Shown here: positions 53,601 to 63,158 of the stretch, one piece after another
Position numbering within the stretch: the stretch's first letter is position 1
Layout: every line of letters begins with the position of its first letter
Origin: Kluyveromyces lactis
Lineage: Eukaryota; Ascomycota; Saccharomycetes; Saccharomycetales; Saccharomycetaceae
NCBI RefSeq assembly: GCF_000002515.2
Contig: NC_006041.1
Location: 744,001-808,000 of the forward strand
Reading direction: 5' to 3'
Length of the DNA stretch: 64,000 bases
Program-made: the position numbers and the translations under genes
Notes under the pieces: model-generated
What the model was told of the DNA's origin: nothing
The model's input: the letters and a program-made list of their open reading frames with translations, nothing else
Database searches by the model: none

Positions 53601-53819
53601 GATGAAACGTCCTTAGTGTTTTCGCAAAACGAGCAACCAAAGTCCTACAGCTCATCAGTCTTTCCTGTGTTGCATGACACTTTTGGTGTGGTAATAGCAG
53701 AAATGAAAAAGAGATATGATACTAGTAAAAACAATGGACTCCTCTCCGAAGCAGCGTATGAAAATGCAACGACATTTATAAGAAAATATGTAGAGAATTT
53801 GAAAAATTCGGTTGTATAA
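50616..53819 (+). CDS. NUT1: Nut1/Med5, Mediator tail subunit
   Basis: A 1067-residue, mostly helical protein (S. cerevisiae Nut1 1132) starting MESVSQLVSNCASRGIPAQQFLNFYHELI. It has no catalytic motif. Blocks such as ILWILTSNVGHSTTSMLCCISPGPFINAVVKFL and FLQPFLMPGLIKIMFWLEYYLHSL are consistent with the Med5 family, and an acidic segment (DDDFDMLFGEPFNNTLDE) lies near the end. Med5 belongs to the Mediator tail that connects activators with Pol II. Identification also rests on order between PEX14 and INO80 (YGL153W-YGL150C). Its stop is 41 bases from that of INO80. Confidence 0.88.
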   Translation: MESVSQLVSNCASRGIPAQQFLNFYHELINEKYGASLNAGNEERESESRKQVFEDVSRELVQAFHSSEDAILLAEYMVHLLFINYDTYLSSALLPQVYSIQSETLLMHFHSLAASFIGKLEDKLIKEQMRQDLSTFILSSCLQCDMSTFNNQLFISIVKYLQALLTLIDDSIDIEMDKDNLKLAVTSLLTRTTKLNRILGKRIGREFETKLNLSLSAKLAMVNSPQIFSPSSGATRFAGTPGSTKPMDLALSATSSTSNKIQDLKLIRFYKNLWLNNKIHHFNTSDSQLLEKFSSINSRLSSSLAEEHLIQEQITDLIETTYTSFAQLVNNKLYHQTNTNFNLLERKYVHFITKRLPLIIKDFLPQNPSVIVNSLQNIDEKVKKAIKSYYSNKNDSPERNEDLFDDYSGNNFDIRHDFLKNLIMLNLRPPSVLNEFLREDQMVDVKTLKTDDSLVIVNSQGVQEKVSDVQEALKSLIADLDIENQYVANGNNYRFSPDNALLKLLMSFDTIAPTKQVEIANAFLQILQKATDTSDLKTLGKVLWILTSNVGHSTTSMLCCISPGPFINAVVKFLEKQQRNSTVSSSDEPDFDSLHSYVTYGMALSFVVFLKTTYDFDIEPFIQNFEESYTLKFLSSIEDISDIFVLQNESAEGSKLYLQNWLRDLFINGSISDSQMKNTNVKDLINLIPFIFKQSVIAVQAGVVSNILNLTSGFEYFLQPFLMPGLIKIMFWLEYYLHSLKNNNPPSQILSSCWELINILICPPSLDDDAKGLHFMILKLNCVRLLNVLYLFRNDESNSSQYGVYAAHESIDPKLEAVISKLEYIASISNIYDVDTKCYETTKEVYSHGTLFSNKIPVTNEHPIDIIMTNQLNSFWNLHSSTYYNYDYLLELIKLITPEKFLVDSIRTLTYKVAAYGIPGVQGKLNTSAIEQVANFLAYFMILHDVQTEEQRLALLNYIESGVIVSKETETKQEPETKLDDDFDMLFGEPFNNTLDETSLVFSQNEQPKSYSSSVFPVLHDTFGVVIAEMKKRYDTSKNNGLLSEAAYENATTFIRKYVENLKNSVV

Positions 53820-53860
53820 GTATTAAAGTAACTGAAAATAGTATTATATAGTACAATTTT

Positions 53861-56800
53861 TCATGCAGATTCTGAGTGCTCTTTTTCAACCTCTATTATT
53901 TTCTGTTTGTTTTCTTTTGCTTTACCTTCCATCACAACTTGTTGAACGTGTTCCTTCTGTTTTGCTCTATCTCTCATCCGCTCCTCAATTGTGCCGCGAA
54001 TTAGTAACCTGTACACAGTGACTTGTCTGGTTTGACCCAATCTATGAGCACGATCCATGGCTTGGGAGTCGATAGTTGGATTCCAGTCTGAATCATAAAA
54101 GATGACCGTGTCGGCAGCTGTAAGATTGATACCTAAACCACCAGCTCTTGTACTTAACAAAAAGATAAAAATGTCAGGTTTAGTTTGCCAATCGTGAACT
54201 AAATCACGTCGATCATCCAACTTCGAAGAACCATCCAATCTAATATGAGTATATTGTCTGTAAGTCAAATATTCTTCCATGAGATCCATCATTTTCGTCA
54301 TCTGGAAGTAAATTAGCACACGATGATCTTCTTCCTTTAACTTCACAAGCAATTCATCTAGTTTCTTTAATTTCGCTGATTCTGTTATGAATCTATCCAT
54401 CGATGGCATTTCGATATAGGATGTAAACGAATTGTTGAAAGCTTTTGGAGCCATTTCGGTCACAGGCAGTTCTTCTATTGGTATACCTTTTTCAACTATT
54501 AACTTATGCTGCACGGAAGATGGGATTGAGCTCAAAGCGGAAGATATACTAGGATTAAACATCTCGTACTGTTTCTTCTGCACGAAGTTGTTTGATGCAA
54601 GTACATCAATATTGATTGGTGGTGCAGATGCAGCGGGATGATAGGCCGGCGAAATAGAATTGAAATATTCGTTTTCATAAACTGATGATGGTATCTCCAA
54701 AAGGTTCTTAAGAACGGAGCCTGAAGTCGAGTTCTTCAAAAGATGTAGATATTTTAATTTGTCATTAATCAACAGGTTTGAGGAGAATATCTTTTCTCCT
54801 TCGTCATAAGCAATTGAATATTTTGCCGTATTGAAATACCCATCATTTTGTAGATCAATCGCCCTATTGATAACATTTTGTTCTAAGAGAGTCGCAAACT
54901 TGTTCGGAGAAGTGTCAGTAAGTTTTGACAAGATGAAGCACAATTGAAAAGAATTTGCTGGGTGGAATATGTTCATAGTATGATACAAAAGCTTTGCTCT
55001 GACATCAACATCATTATTATAGTTCGGAACAACGAGTTCGTCATATATTAGTCGTGGAAGGTTATAATTTATTAGATTCTTGGCCGAATAATTTACTTCA
55101 ACAAAGTCACCCTCACGAGATAGTGATGCGCTTTCACCAAATGAAACAAAAGAGAATGGAGACATAACATCAGCTCTTTCGAATAAGTCAGGGTGGTTAC
55201 AAACTTTTCTGAACTCCATGACAAGATTTACCAATTTCTGATCCGAAGTAACATCATCATTACCGGCAGCATTCTCGATGGCATCATATCCTCCAGATAC
55301 TTGAGATTTCAAAACTTGATACAGCTTCGCTTGTCTAAAGGTTAAATCACATAGGACATCAATTTCAATCTTATCACCAAGTTCGGATTGAACATTCTTC
55401 TTGATACGTCTTAACATGAAAGGCTTCAAAACCATGTGCAAACGACGAAGCTGTTCTTGATTAAGCTCTGTATTAGATTCAGCATGTGATTCGATATCTT
55501 TTGAGAACCAATCGCTGAACTCATCATGAGAATCGAATAACGATGGCATAATGAAATGTAGTAGAGCCCATAATTCTTGCATGTTGTTCTGGATTGGAGT
55601 ACCAGTCAATAACAAGCGATTACGACAGTGGAAACTCAAGAGAGTTTTCCATCGAGATGATTGCGATGATTTGATTGCCTGAGCTTCATCCAAAATCATG
55701 TATTGCCATTTCATCTTCTGTAGATAGCTTGCATCTGAAACAACCATCTGGTATGAAGTTACCATAACATGGAATGGGGCGTCTCTGCCATATCTTAAAT
55801 GCTTCCTATCCCAGAACTTTCTAAGTGTTTTACGGTCATTAGCATTACCCCAGTATGGTAAAATCTTAAACTGCGGAACAAACCTACTAATTTCGTTAAC
55901 CCAATTGTGCAAGGTGGAAGCAGGTGTGACAACAATGAAAGGACCCCAGATATTATAGCGATCTGCTAAATGAGCGAGGACGGAGATAGATTGAACAGTT
56001 TTTCCTAAACCCATCTCATCTGCTAGGATACCATTGATACCTTGATCGTATAGATTTGCTAACCAGTTTAAACCTTTGAGTTGGTATTCCTTTAAGGTAC
56101 AAGCTAACATCTTTGGTTGATCAATAGTAATTTCCCCTAAGGAAGTTGGATTTTGGAAGTTCAATTCACCATCTTCTTCGTCCTCTTCGTCGAATTTCCT
56201 TGCTTTATCCTGAGTTTCCTTCAAAGCGTTGGAAGCATTTTGAGCAGCCATCAATCTAAGTTTTTCATCATCTTCAGTTGCGAAGTCAATAGATTCTACA
56301 TTTGTCTTAGAGGCAGCAGTCTTAGTAAGGTCTACTACCTTATTCTTGTTATTCGACATAGATGTCAGTGAATCATCAGTCATCGTACCTTCCAATTCGT
56401 TAGTTTTAATCTTACTACCAATGAAATGGGAGTACAACTCAGTTTGAGTTAACAAGAAATTCAACTTCTTTGCAGCTCTTAAATTTTCTCTTTGTTCTTC
56501 TTCCTTCTTTGCTTGTTCAATAGCTTCTTTTTCAGCCTTCTTCTTCATTTCTCTTTCTTCACGTTCATTCTTCTTCCAGAAACTAGACATCTCTCTTATA
56601 CCTCTACGAGCCCTAGTTTGGAAATCTTTAACTTGTCTGAAATTTCTCATTTGCCATCTTCTTGCTTCCTTGGCACATAGTGAAGAAGTTTTCCTGAAAT
56701 TCTGACCTCTTATTGACTGAATTTGTTGTAACTGTCTTGATATCCTACCAGAATCTCTTCTAGCCATGTCTTTCCATATGGTAATATAGGTTTGATCGTA

Positions 56801-58330
56801 ATGCCTTTGGATAGCACGAGCCTCTTTCAACGTGATCTTCATACCATAAGTAGGTAAGTCGTGTTCCACTCTTCTAACTTGTTGTGGAGGTGGAGGAGGA
56901 GGAGGAGCAAGTTTCCGTTTCTTTGCTTCCTCTTCTGCCTTTATCAGAGCCTCTTCGGCCTTCCTCTTACGTTCTTCTTCAGCAAGGTGTCTCTTGTACT
57001 TACGAATATGCAATTGTTTTAGGGTGATCTTGATCTCTAACTGTGATTCAGGAGAATAGGATATAACTTTACAGTTGGTAAATTTTCTCTTCATAGCCTT
57101 TGCAACTGAGCTCTTGATTGCCATTTTTCGTAATTCCTTTTGGATAGCAGGCATTGGTGAATCAATGTTAACTTTCTTATTAACTTTAACCTTGCTGATG
57201 GCAGAATAAGATGGTGCGAAATCATCATCTCCATCATCCTCTGGTGCTCCAAGATCGTCAATATCGTCTTCTACTTCGGCTTCATCATTTTCATCCTCAG
57301 CTTCTTCGTCAACATTTTCGTCATCAGCTTCTTCTTGTTCATCGTTTGGATTGTCATCAGATCCGATAGCAGAGTCATCAGCGTCAAGCACTGAATCATG
57401 ATCCATATCTTCATTCCCCTCTGTGACGCCGTTTACGTTTTCTTTTTCTCTGGCAGAATCTGGAGTCAATGGAGATGATTTGGTTGGTTTATTAGATTTA
57501 TTACGAGATAATAATGACGTTGAAGAAACAGGTCTTTTCCTTGGTGCATTCTCGGAATCATTGATCGATTCATCCACGATATCTTTATCTAAATCAGCGG
57601 CAGATCCGCTGGCATCTTTTTCTGTATGTATATCGTCTTCTTCCTCCGCATCAACATCCTTGGACACATTACTGACCAGTATTTTTTTAGGCCTAGATCT
57701 TCTTTTCGGCGTGGTACCACCGTTCTCTATGTTTTCATTTCCATTTTCATCACCATCAGTTGCATTTCGGCTCCTGACGGTTTTGGAAAGATTGGAGGGC
57801 CTTTTGACCCTGCGATTACCTCCAGCACCCCTTCTTCTACCGTTAGTGGCCGGAGATTTGGTTGGACTTTTACCGCTAGTCTTAATGCCGTTAATTGCTG
57901 GTGATTTCTTAGAATTTGCTGTAGTCTCTGAATCCTGTATTTGTTCCGTATCAGAGGATACTACTGAATTGGCATCAGCACCAGATGGAATTGAAGGTTC
58001 TTGCTTTATAATTTGAATTGATTCCTTCAATTCTGCTATTATCGCGTCCTTCTGTTCTTTAAACTTCTGGTACTCAACCCATTCCTTATGAGTTTTATCC
58101 ATATTAACAAGTAGTCTTTCACAGTTGTCCTTTGTTAGTTCTTTCCCTTGTTGATTCCATTCGTTTATTAACTCGAATTCTTGATATGAAAGGAACTTCC
58201 AATTCTGATAATCCATCTCACGATCATCCCGTTCACAGATCTTGGACATTTTCAAATACCATCGTCCCATAAAATCAGTTCGTTTTGAACTGTCGTTCTC
58301 TTCACGGTTCAATAACTTTTCGAGAGACAT
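53861..58330 (-). CDS. INO80: Ino80, chromatin-remodelling ATPase
   Basis: A 1489-residue protein, about the size of S. cerevisiae Ino80. Long charged, low-complexity N-terminus with an acidic block (about 325-375), a poly-Pro stretch at about 475-485, then the DBINO domain (about 500-650, with RKTSSLCAKEARRWQMRNF). The Snf2 ATPase has Walker A DEMGLGKT (771-778), LDEAQAIKSS (about 880) and LLTGTPIQNNMQELW. A long insertion separates it from the C-terminal lobe with LLSTRAGGLGINLTAADTVIFYDSDWNP and MDRAHRLGQTRQV (about 1390-1430). It is the motor of the INO80 complex, which slides nucleosomes and handles H2A.Z in transcription, replication and repair. All motor residues look intact. Confidence 0.98.
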   Translation of the reverse strand: MSLEKLLNREENDSSKRTDFMGRWYLKMSKICERDDREMDYQNWKFLSYQEFELINEWNQQGKELTKDNCERLLVNMDKTHKEWVEYQKFKEQKDAIIAELKESIQIIKQEPSIPSGADANSVVSSDTEQIQDSETTANSKKSPAINGIKTSGKSPTKSPATNGRRRGAGGNRRVKRPSNLSKTVRSRNATDGDENGNENIENGGTTPKRRSRPKKILVSNVSKDVDAEEEDDIHTEKDASGSAADLDKDIVDESINDSENAPRKRPVSSTSLLSRNKSNKPTKSSPLTPDSAREKENVNGVTEGNEDMDHDSVLDADDSAIGSDDNPNDEQEEADDENVDEEAEDENDEAEVEDDIDDLGAPEDDGDDDFAPSYSAISKVKVNKKVNIDSPMPAIQKELRKMAIKSSVAKAMKRKFTNCKVISYSPESQLEIKITLKQLHIRKYKRHLAEEERKRKAEEALIKAEEEAKKRKLAPPPPPPPQQVRRVEHDLPTYGMKITLKEARAIQRHYDQTYITIWKDMARRDSGRISRQLQQIQSIRGQNFRKTSSLCAKEARRWQMRNFRQVKDFQTRARRGIREMSSFWKKNEREEREMKKKAEKEAIEQAKKEEEQRENLRAAKKLNFLLTQTELYSHFIGSKIKTNELEGTMTDDSLTSMSNNKNKVVDLTKTAASKTNVESIDFATEDDEKLRLMAAQNASNALKETQDKARKFDEEDEEDGELNFQNPTSLGEITIDQPKMLACTLKEYQLKGLNWLANLYDQGINGILADEMGLGKTVQSISVLAHLADRYNIWGPFIVVTPASTLHNWVNEISRFVPQFKILPYWGNANDRKTLRKFWDRKHLRYGRDAPFHVMVTSYQMVVSDASYLQKMKWQYMILDEAQAIKSSQSSRWKTLLSFHCRNRLLLTGTPIQNNMQELWALLHFIMPSLFDSHDEFSDWFSKDIESHAESNTELNQEQLRRLHMVLKPFMLRRIKKNVQSELGDKIEIDVLCDLTFRQAKLYQVLKSQVSGGYDAIENAAGNDDVTSDQKLVNLVMEFRKVCNHPDLFERADVMSPFSFVSFGESASLSREGDFVEVNYSAKNLINYNLPRLIYDELVVPNYNNDVDVRAKLLYHTMNIFHPANSFQLCFILSKLTDTSPNKFATLLEQNVINRAIDLQNDGYFNTAKYSIAYDEGEKIFSSNLLINDKLKYLHLLKNSTSGSVLKNLLEIPSSVYENEYFNSISPAYHPAASAPPINIDVLASNNFVQKKQYEMFNPSISSALSSIPSSVQHKLIVEKGIPIEELPVTEMAPKAFNNSFTSYIEMPSMDRFITESAKLKKLDELLVKLKEEDHRVLIYFQMTKMMDLMEEYLTYRQYTHIRLDGSSKLDDRRDLVHDWQTKPDIFIFLLSTRAGGLGINLTAADTVIFYDSDWNPTIDSQAMDRAHRLGQTRQVTVYRLLIRGTIEERMRDRAKQKEHVQQVVMEGKAKENKQKIIEVEKEHSESA

Positions 58331-60914
58331 TCATCCAATGGTATTGTAATCTTTAATGTGTATTTAAAAGAAGCCGCCACTCACAACAAACGAGCCTTTA
58401 TCTCTAATAAAAGATTGCGTTTCACACAAGATCGGTTCTTTCTTTCGTTTCGTTTCACGTATTCAAGAAAGACGCGTCCTTTAACAATTGGCACAATCAA
58501 AACGGGAACCCACTTTTAACCAAAACTTTTCTTTGCGTCTTGCTTCCGTATCTCTCTCTCTATCTCTTGCGATACAGTTTTCTTCACTTCTCCTTTCGAC
58601 AGATATATATATACCCGTGTGTTTTGTGCACTGCGTATAATATTTCAATATACCAGATCGTTTCACAAGAGAGAAATTTCAAGCTGATTTACATATAATA
58701 TACGGTCTATAGAATTAGTCTGATTAACAAGTATTAGAGTAAGGAACAAAGACCAGTAACACTCCTCATCCTTTTCTTGAAAGAGAAAAAAATTTCTTTG
58801 AAAGTTGATCACAAGGATTACAAAACAAACGAAACTCCTTTTTTCTTTCACCAAGTAAACTGTACCCAATTGGTATTGGGCAACTTTCACTGTTTGTCGA
58901 TTTGAAAAATAGCTAATTTTAATAAAGAAAGAGGCAGACAAGGGACAGACAGACAGGAATCGTTGAGACAACTAGATCTAAACATTTTGCAGTTAAGTAT
59001 GAATACGAGAATAAGTGAGTCTGGAACTTGAGAATTAAGCAAATTAGACACACTGCTCCGGCTGTTTTATATGTGAATGTTGTCACATCCTATAATATGT
59101 TACATTAGTTGATCTTGGTAATCATCAGTAAAGGTTTGGCGATATCATTATACACGAACTTGAATTTCTTTTGCACCATGGTACATGGTGCTGTGAGATT
59201 GTATAGCATATTTACATTGAGGTGGGACTACGATCCAATCACTTGTTGGTGCATGTCATAGCGTCCCTATCTACTATTTGGAACTAGTGACCCTATCTTG
59301 GTGTCTCATTATGTTCCTCCATCAGCATTTGAAGTTTTTAAGTGAAATGTTAGCTTTGGAGATAGCCATTTTTTAGAGCTGCCCAAATCATTTTGGACAG
59401 CTCTCTCCCGAAAAAAAAATAACCGAGCAACACTTCGCAGTCATGTGACTGTGAATTGTATTCTGCTTTACCCGGATATCCTTGCCACCACATCGTCCCT
59501 CGTCGACACTCAGCTCCCAAACTTTTGCGGTTCAAAGCAATACCAGAAGGCATCGTAGGGAATTTCTTTCCGTTCTTGATGGCTTTTCCTTAGCTCCACC
59601 TGTACACTCTTCTCTCAACACTCGGCAAAACCTATCGGAAAAACTGCAAATCCAACAACCATTTTTTTTTTTTTTACCAATAGCATTTGTCTGAAAGAGA
59701 ATAGCTTGCAAAACAATTGAAAAGGAAAAACGTCATTCGGGAAGGGGGAAGCGATGTTCGAAAACCGATAGTATATACACACCAATCTATTATGAGATTA
59801 TCTGGAGAAACCAAGTTATACTATCAGTACAGTGATGAATATTACCACTTCAGCTGAAACTTAGTGAGACAAGTGATCTCCAGAATTTTTTTTATCTCCT
59901 CAGACATTTGTGTGCCCATTTCCGTTCTTCCTGTCGTTTTTCCCGATTATATTAATGAAACGCAAGAATGCAAACTAATCTATCATCAGTTTTTCCTACT
60001 ACTACAGAGCAAAAGTATTCATGAAACATTGGTGGTGGGAAGAGATCAGTGAGGGGTGCAGTGTTTACTGTGGAGATTGGCTTGTGTTACTGTATGTTCT
60101 GCGTACGTAAAATTAATCCGGGGTGAAACAAATTACATTATTCCTCCGCGACTTGACTTCTTTTTTTTTTTCGGTTAATTTATTTTTCGTGCCAATTTAA
60201 TTATGTACCCATTTGGCACGGCTTTTTGTGAACGCAAAATTATCAATATCGGTAACCCCACTCACCTTTTTCTTTCCTATTTCTTCCAGGTATTATTCCT
60301 CATGTAATGCAAAGATAGGTTACTCCCCTCTATCCGGTTGGGGTTGGAGAGCCAGTAGTACACATGATTCAACTCAACAGAAACGTCCCCCGTAAAAAAA
60401 AAAACATTATGACTTTTTCCTTTTGGAAAAACTTCATCTCGAAAGGAACTTAATCTAGATCGATAAAGATTTTTTTCAGTTTTTACTGCGGTTGTTTCTG
60501 GACTTAGTTTTTCCCCATGTCTTTTAATTTCTCCAGTCAGTTCCTGAGGCCCAGCCAGTTTCTGTGGTTTTTTCCCCGGATCTTTTACTGGTGACTACAA
60601 AGGCAATTTTTTTTCCTTCCGCTTTTCGTTTTTAGCGTGGAGTAAGCAATAGATAGGGCTTTCTTATGGTATTGATCCGCTAATTCAAACTGGACCTATC
60701 TCGTCGACAAATTTGTATATAATACGAAGAGAATTCGCTTACTTTCGTCCAAATTATCCAACCCCATTGTCAAATAAGAATATATTTGTGTACTTCTACT
60801 CTCGTATTTACTAGATCAAAAAATTAGAAAGCTACAGTATTAATAGCATATTGGTCCGCTAAGTTAAAGCTATTAGAGCGTAGAGGTTGTTGATATTAAA
60901 AAGGTTAAGAAACA
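58331..60914. promoter_or_regulatory. Long empty intergenic region between INO80 and the transporter
   Basis: A 2.6-kb gap in a genome where most spacers here are under 1 kb. I see no supported protein or RNA gene and no centromere element. It contains T/A runs, a CT-rich stretch before INO80 (about 58550), GACA repeats (about 58935) and several inverted repeats: 59173-59191, 59375-59404, 59438-59451 and 60188-60220. ACCCCAC near 60256 fits a Mig1-type core, and a TATATAAT lies near 60716, about 200 bases before the transporter. A long, regulated transporter promoter is the simplest reading. Confidence 0.45.
59375..59404. repeat. 13-bp inverted repeat (hairpin)
   Basis: Arms 59375-59387 (AGAGCTGCCCAAA) and 59392-59404 (TTTGGACAGCTCT) pair with one mismatch around a 4-base loop TCAT. 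About 9 A residues follow 7 bases later. It lies in the 2.6-kb gap. Confidence 0.8.
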
Positions 60915-62615
60915 ATGTCTAGTAATCTGTCTGAAAAAGCAGTTGACCAGCAAAAAGAATTCGGCTTGCTTAAGAGTACGAGTTCTGTTGACTCGGTACA
61001 CGAAGTTGAAGCCGGTGTGAAAGTCGGTGAAGATGACGACAATTATTTTTTCAGTGAAGATCAAATCTTAACACAGATTAAGGTGTACGAAGATGAAATT
61101 GCAAATACTCCAGTTACTAAGACGCTAAGACAACGTATGAGAAGAATGGAATTTTGTGAAGTGAACTTCTCAAATAAAACGTATATGGTTATTATGCTTG
61201 GTTTTTTCGCATCATTTGCAGGTATTTTGTCAGGTGTGGATCAATCGACCATTTCAGGTGCCAGTTATGGTATGAAGGCATCGTTGAAATTGACTTCCGA
61301 TGAAGATTCCTTGATTTCCTCTTTAATGCCTTTGGGTGCGGTCGGTGGTTCTATCTTGTTAACTCCATTAAGTGAATATTTCGGTAGAAAAGTTGCCTTA
61401 GTGATCTCATGTATTTTTTATACCATTGGTGGTATTTTGTGTGCCGCTGCTCAGGATGTTCATACAATGTATGCAGGCAGATTCTTGATCGGTGTTGGTG
61501 TCGGTATTGAAGGTGGTGGTGTTGGTGTTTATATTGCTGAATCTGTCCCATCTACCGTGCGTGGTTCCTTAGTTTCGTTGTATCAATTCAATATTGCCCT
61601 TGGTGAGTTGGTTGGTTATGTCATTGGTGTCATTTTCTTCGATGTCAAAGGTGGTTGGAGATATATGTTAGGTTCCTCTTTGGTATTTTCTACCATCTTA
61701 TTTGTTGGTTTATTCTTCTTACCTGAATCCCCTCGTTGGTTGATCCACAAGGGTTATGATGTAGAAGCTTATAAGGTCTGGCGTAGATTGAGAGACACAT
61801 CGGATCTAGGCAATAAAAGAGAATTCTTGGAAATGAAACATGCAGCTGAACAAGATAGACAATTGAAAGAACAAGAATCTCGCTTCAAGAGTATGTTTGA
61901 CTTGATCTTAATCCCAAGAAATCGTCGTGCATTGTTATACTCCATTATGATGGTCTCTTTGGGTCAATTGACTGGTATTAACGCAATCATGTATTATATG
62001 TCCACGTTGATGGGACAGATCGGTTTCTCTCCAAAACAAGCCGTCGCTATGTCTATGGTTGGTGGTGCTGCTTTGTTAATAGGTACCATTCCAGCAATCC
62101 TATATATGGATAAATTTGGTAGACGTCCATGGTCTATGACCATTATCGGTTTCTCCGTAGGTCTAGTTCTCGTCGGTGTTGGTTATCAGATCGATTTGAA
62201 TACCAACTTGGCTGCTGCTGAAGGGGTTTACTTAACCGGCCAGATTTTGTATAACATCTTCTTTGGTACTTATGCCACTTTGACCTGGGTTGTTCCTTCT
62301 GAGTCTTTCTCTTTGGCTACAAGATCGATCGGTATGACGATTTGCTCTGCTTTCTTATACTTATGGGCCTTCACTGTTACTTATAACTTCAACAAAATGA
62401 AGGACGCTTTCACATACACTGGTTTGACTTTAGGTTTCTATGGTGGTATTGCTATTGTTATTGGTATTCCATACCAATTGTTGTTTATGCCAGAAACCAA
62501 AGATAAAACTTTGGAAGAAATCGATGATATCTTTGAGATGCCAACTAGACAATTGGTCAAACAAAATTTGAAGAACTTAAAAGATTACGTTTCTGGTAAC
62601 CGTAAATCTATTTAA
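60915..62615 (+). CDS. MFS sugar/polyol transporter
   Basis: A 566-residue major-facilitator protein of the sugar porter family. A 90-residue hydrophilic, acidic N-terminus precedes 12 helices (about 93-530). Family signatures: GVDQSTISG in helix 1, SEYFGRKVAL between helices 2 and 3, GRFLIGVGVGIEGGGVGVYIAES, LPESPRWLIHKG ending helix 6, SLGQLTGINAIMYYMSTL in helix 7, DKFGRRPW, WVVPSESFSLATRS and the terminal PETKDKTLEEID. Substrate cannot be read from this. It is not the lactose permease Lac12 and not a typical Hxt by sequence. I recall no S. cerevisiae counterpart at this locus. Use of optimal codons and the very long promoter suggest high, regulated expression. Confidence 0.88.
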   Translation: MSSNLSEKAVDQQKEFGLLKSTSSVDSVHEVEAGVKVGEDDDNYFFSEDQILTQIKVYEDEIANTPVTKTLRQRMRRMEFCEVNFSNKTYMVIMLGFFASFAGILSGVDQSTISGASYGMKASLKLTSDEDSLISSLMPLGAVGGSILLTPLSEYFGRKVALVISCIFYTIGGILCAAAQDVHTMYAGRFLIGVGVGIEGGGVGVYIAESVPSTVRGSLVSLYQFNIALGELVGYVIGVIFFDVKGGWRYMLGSSLVFSTILFVGLFFLPESPRWLIHKGYDVEAYKVWRRLRDTSDLGNKREFLEMKHAAEQDRQLKEQESRFKSMFDLILIPRNRRALLYSIMMVSLGQLTGINAIMYYMSTLMGQIGFSPKQAVAMSMVGGAALLIGTIPAILYMDKFGRRPWSMTIIGFSVGLVLVGVGYQIDLNTNLAAAEGVYLTGQILYNIFFGTYATLTWVVPSESFSLATRSIGMTICSAFLYLWAFTVTYNFNKMKDAFTYTGLTLGFYGGIAIVIGIPYQLLFMPETKDKTLEEIDDIFEMPTRQLVKQNLKNLKDYVSGNRKSI

Positions 62616-63158
62616 TTCTCTGTCTTATGCTAATAAAACTGAATGAAGTAAGGAGTTCACTTTGAAATCGATCAGGGGACTTTGGGAACAAGACATTCTA
62701 CATCTCTAAAATAATAGTCATCTCTTTTTTAGTATCTAATAATGATTACTCATGAACCTCGCATTTATCTCTGAAATTAGTCCTACTTTTGCTCTTGTCA
62801 TCGCGTTACCCAAGTTCATTTGTATTGACGGGATGTTAGTATTATTTTCTCTTCAATTTCACGCTTTTCACTGTTTTCTAGGTTACGTTTCTATGTCACG
62901 ATTTTTATAATAATATCAACAATAAAACCCAATGCATTAGAACCAAGGATATGAACTCATTCGAACATATCTTAAACGCATTTGATAATCCAACAGAATA
63001 GTTTTTACTGAGAATAAAGCCTCTTGATGCAATATCTATATATATCATTAATTTATTAATTGGTCTATATTCGAGATTAGTTATGACTGTGTCCGTCGAT
63101 TGCAGAACACAGACAGGCAAGTGAAAAGGGAACTAAAGTATTATATTTGGAGAATTCA
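62616..63158. other. Intergenic: convergent 3' flanks of the transporter and CYK3
   Basis: About 540 strongly AT-rich bases with no supported gene. Confidence 0.5.

Noticed and set aside
57423-58016. 197-codon open frame antisense to INO80
   Set aside because: It mirrors the acidic, serine-rich low-complexity part of INO80 and has no domain of its own; similar antisense frames occur over CRZ1, the kinase gene and BDP1.
58331-60914. Centromere in the long gene-free gap
   Set aside because: I found no CDEIII-like core (TTTCCGAAA or its complement) next to an AT-rich block and a CDEI box. Matches to the core elsewhere in the window are inside coding genes.
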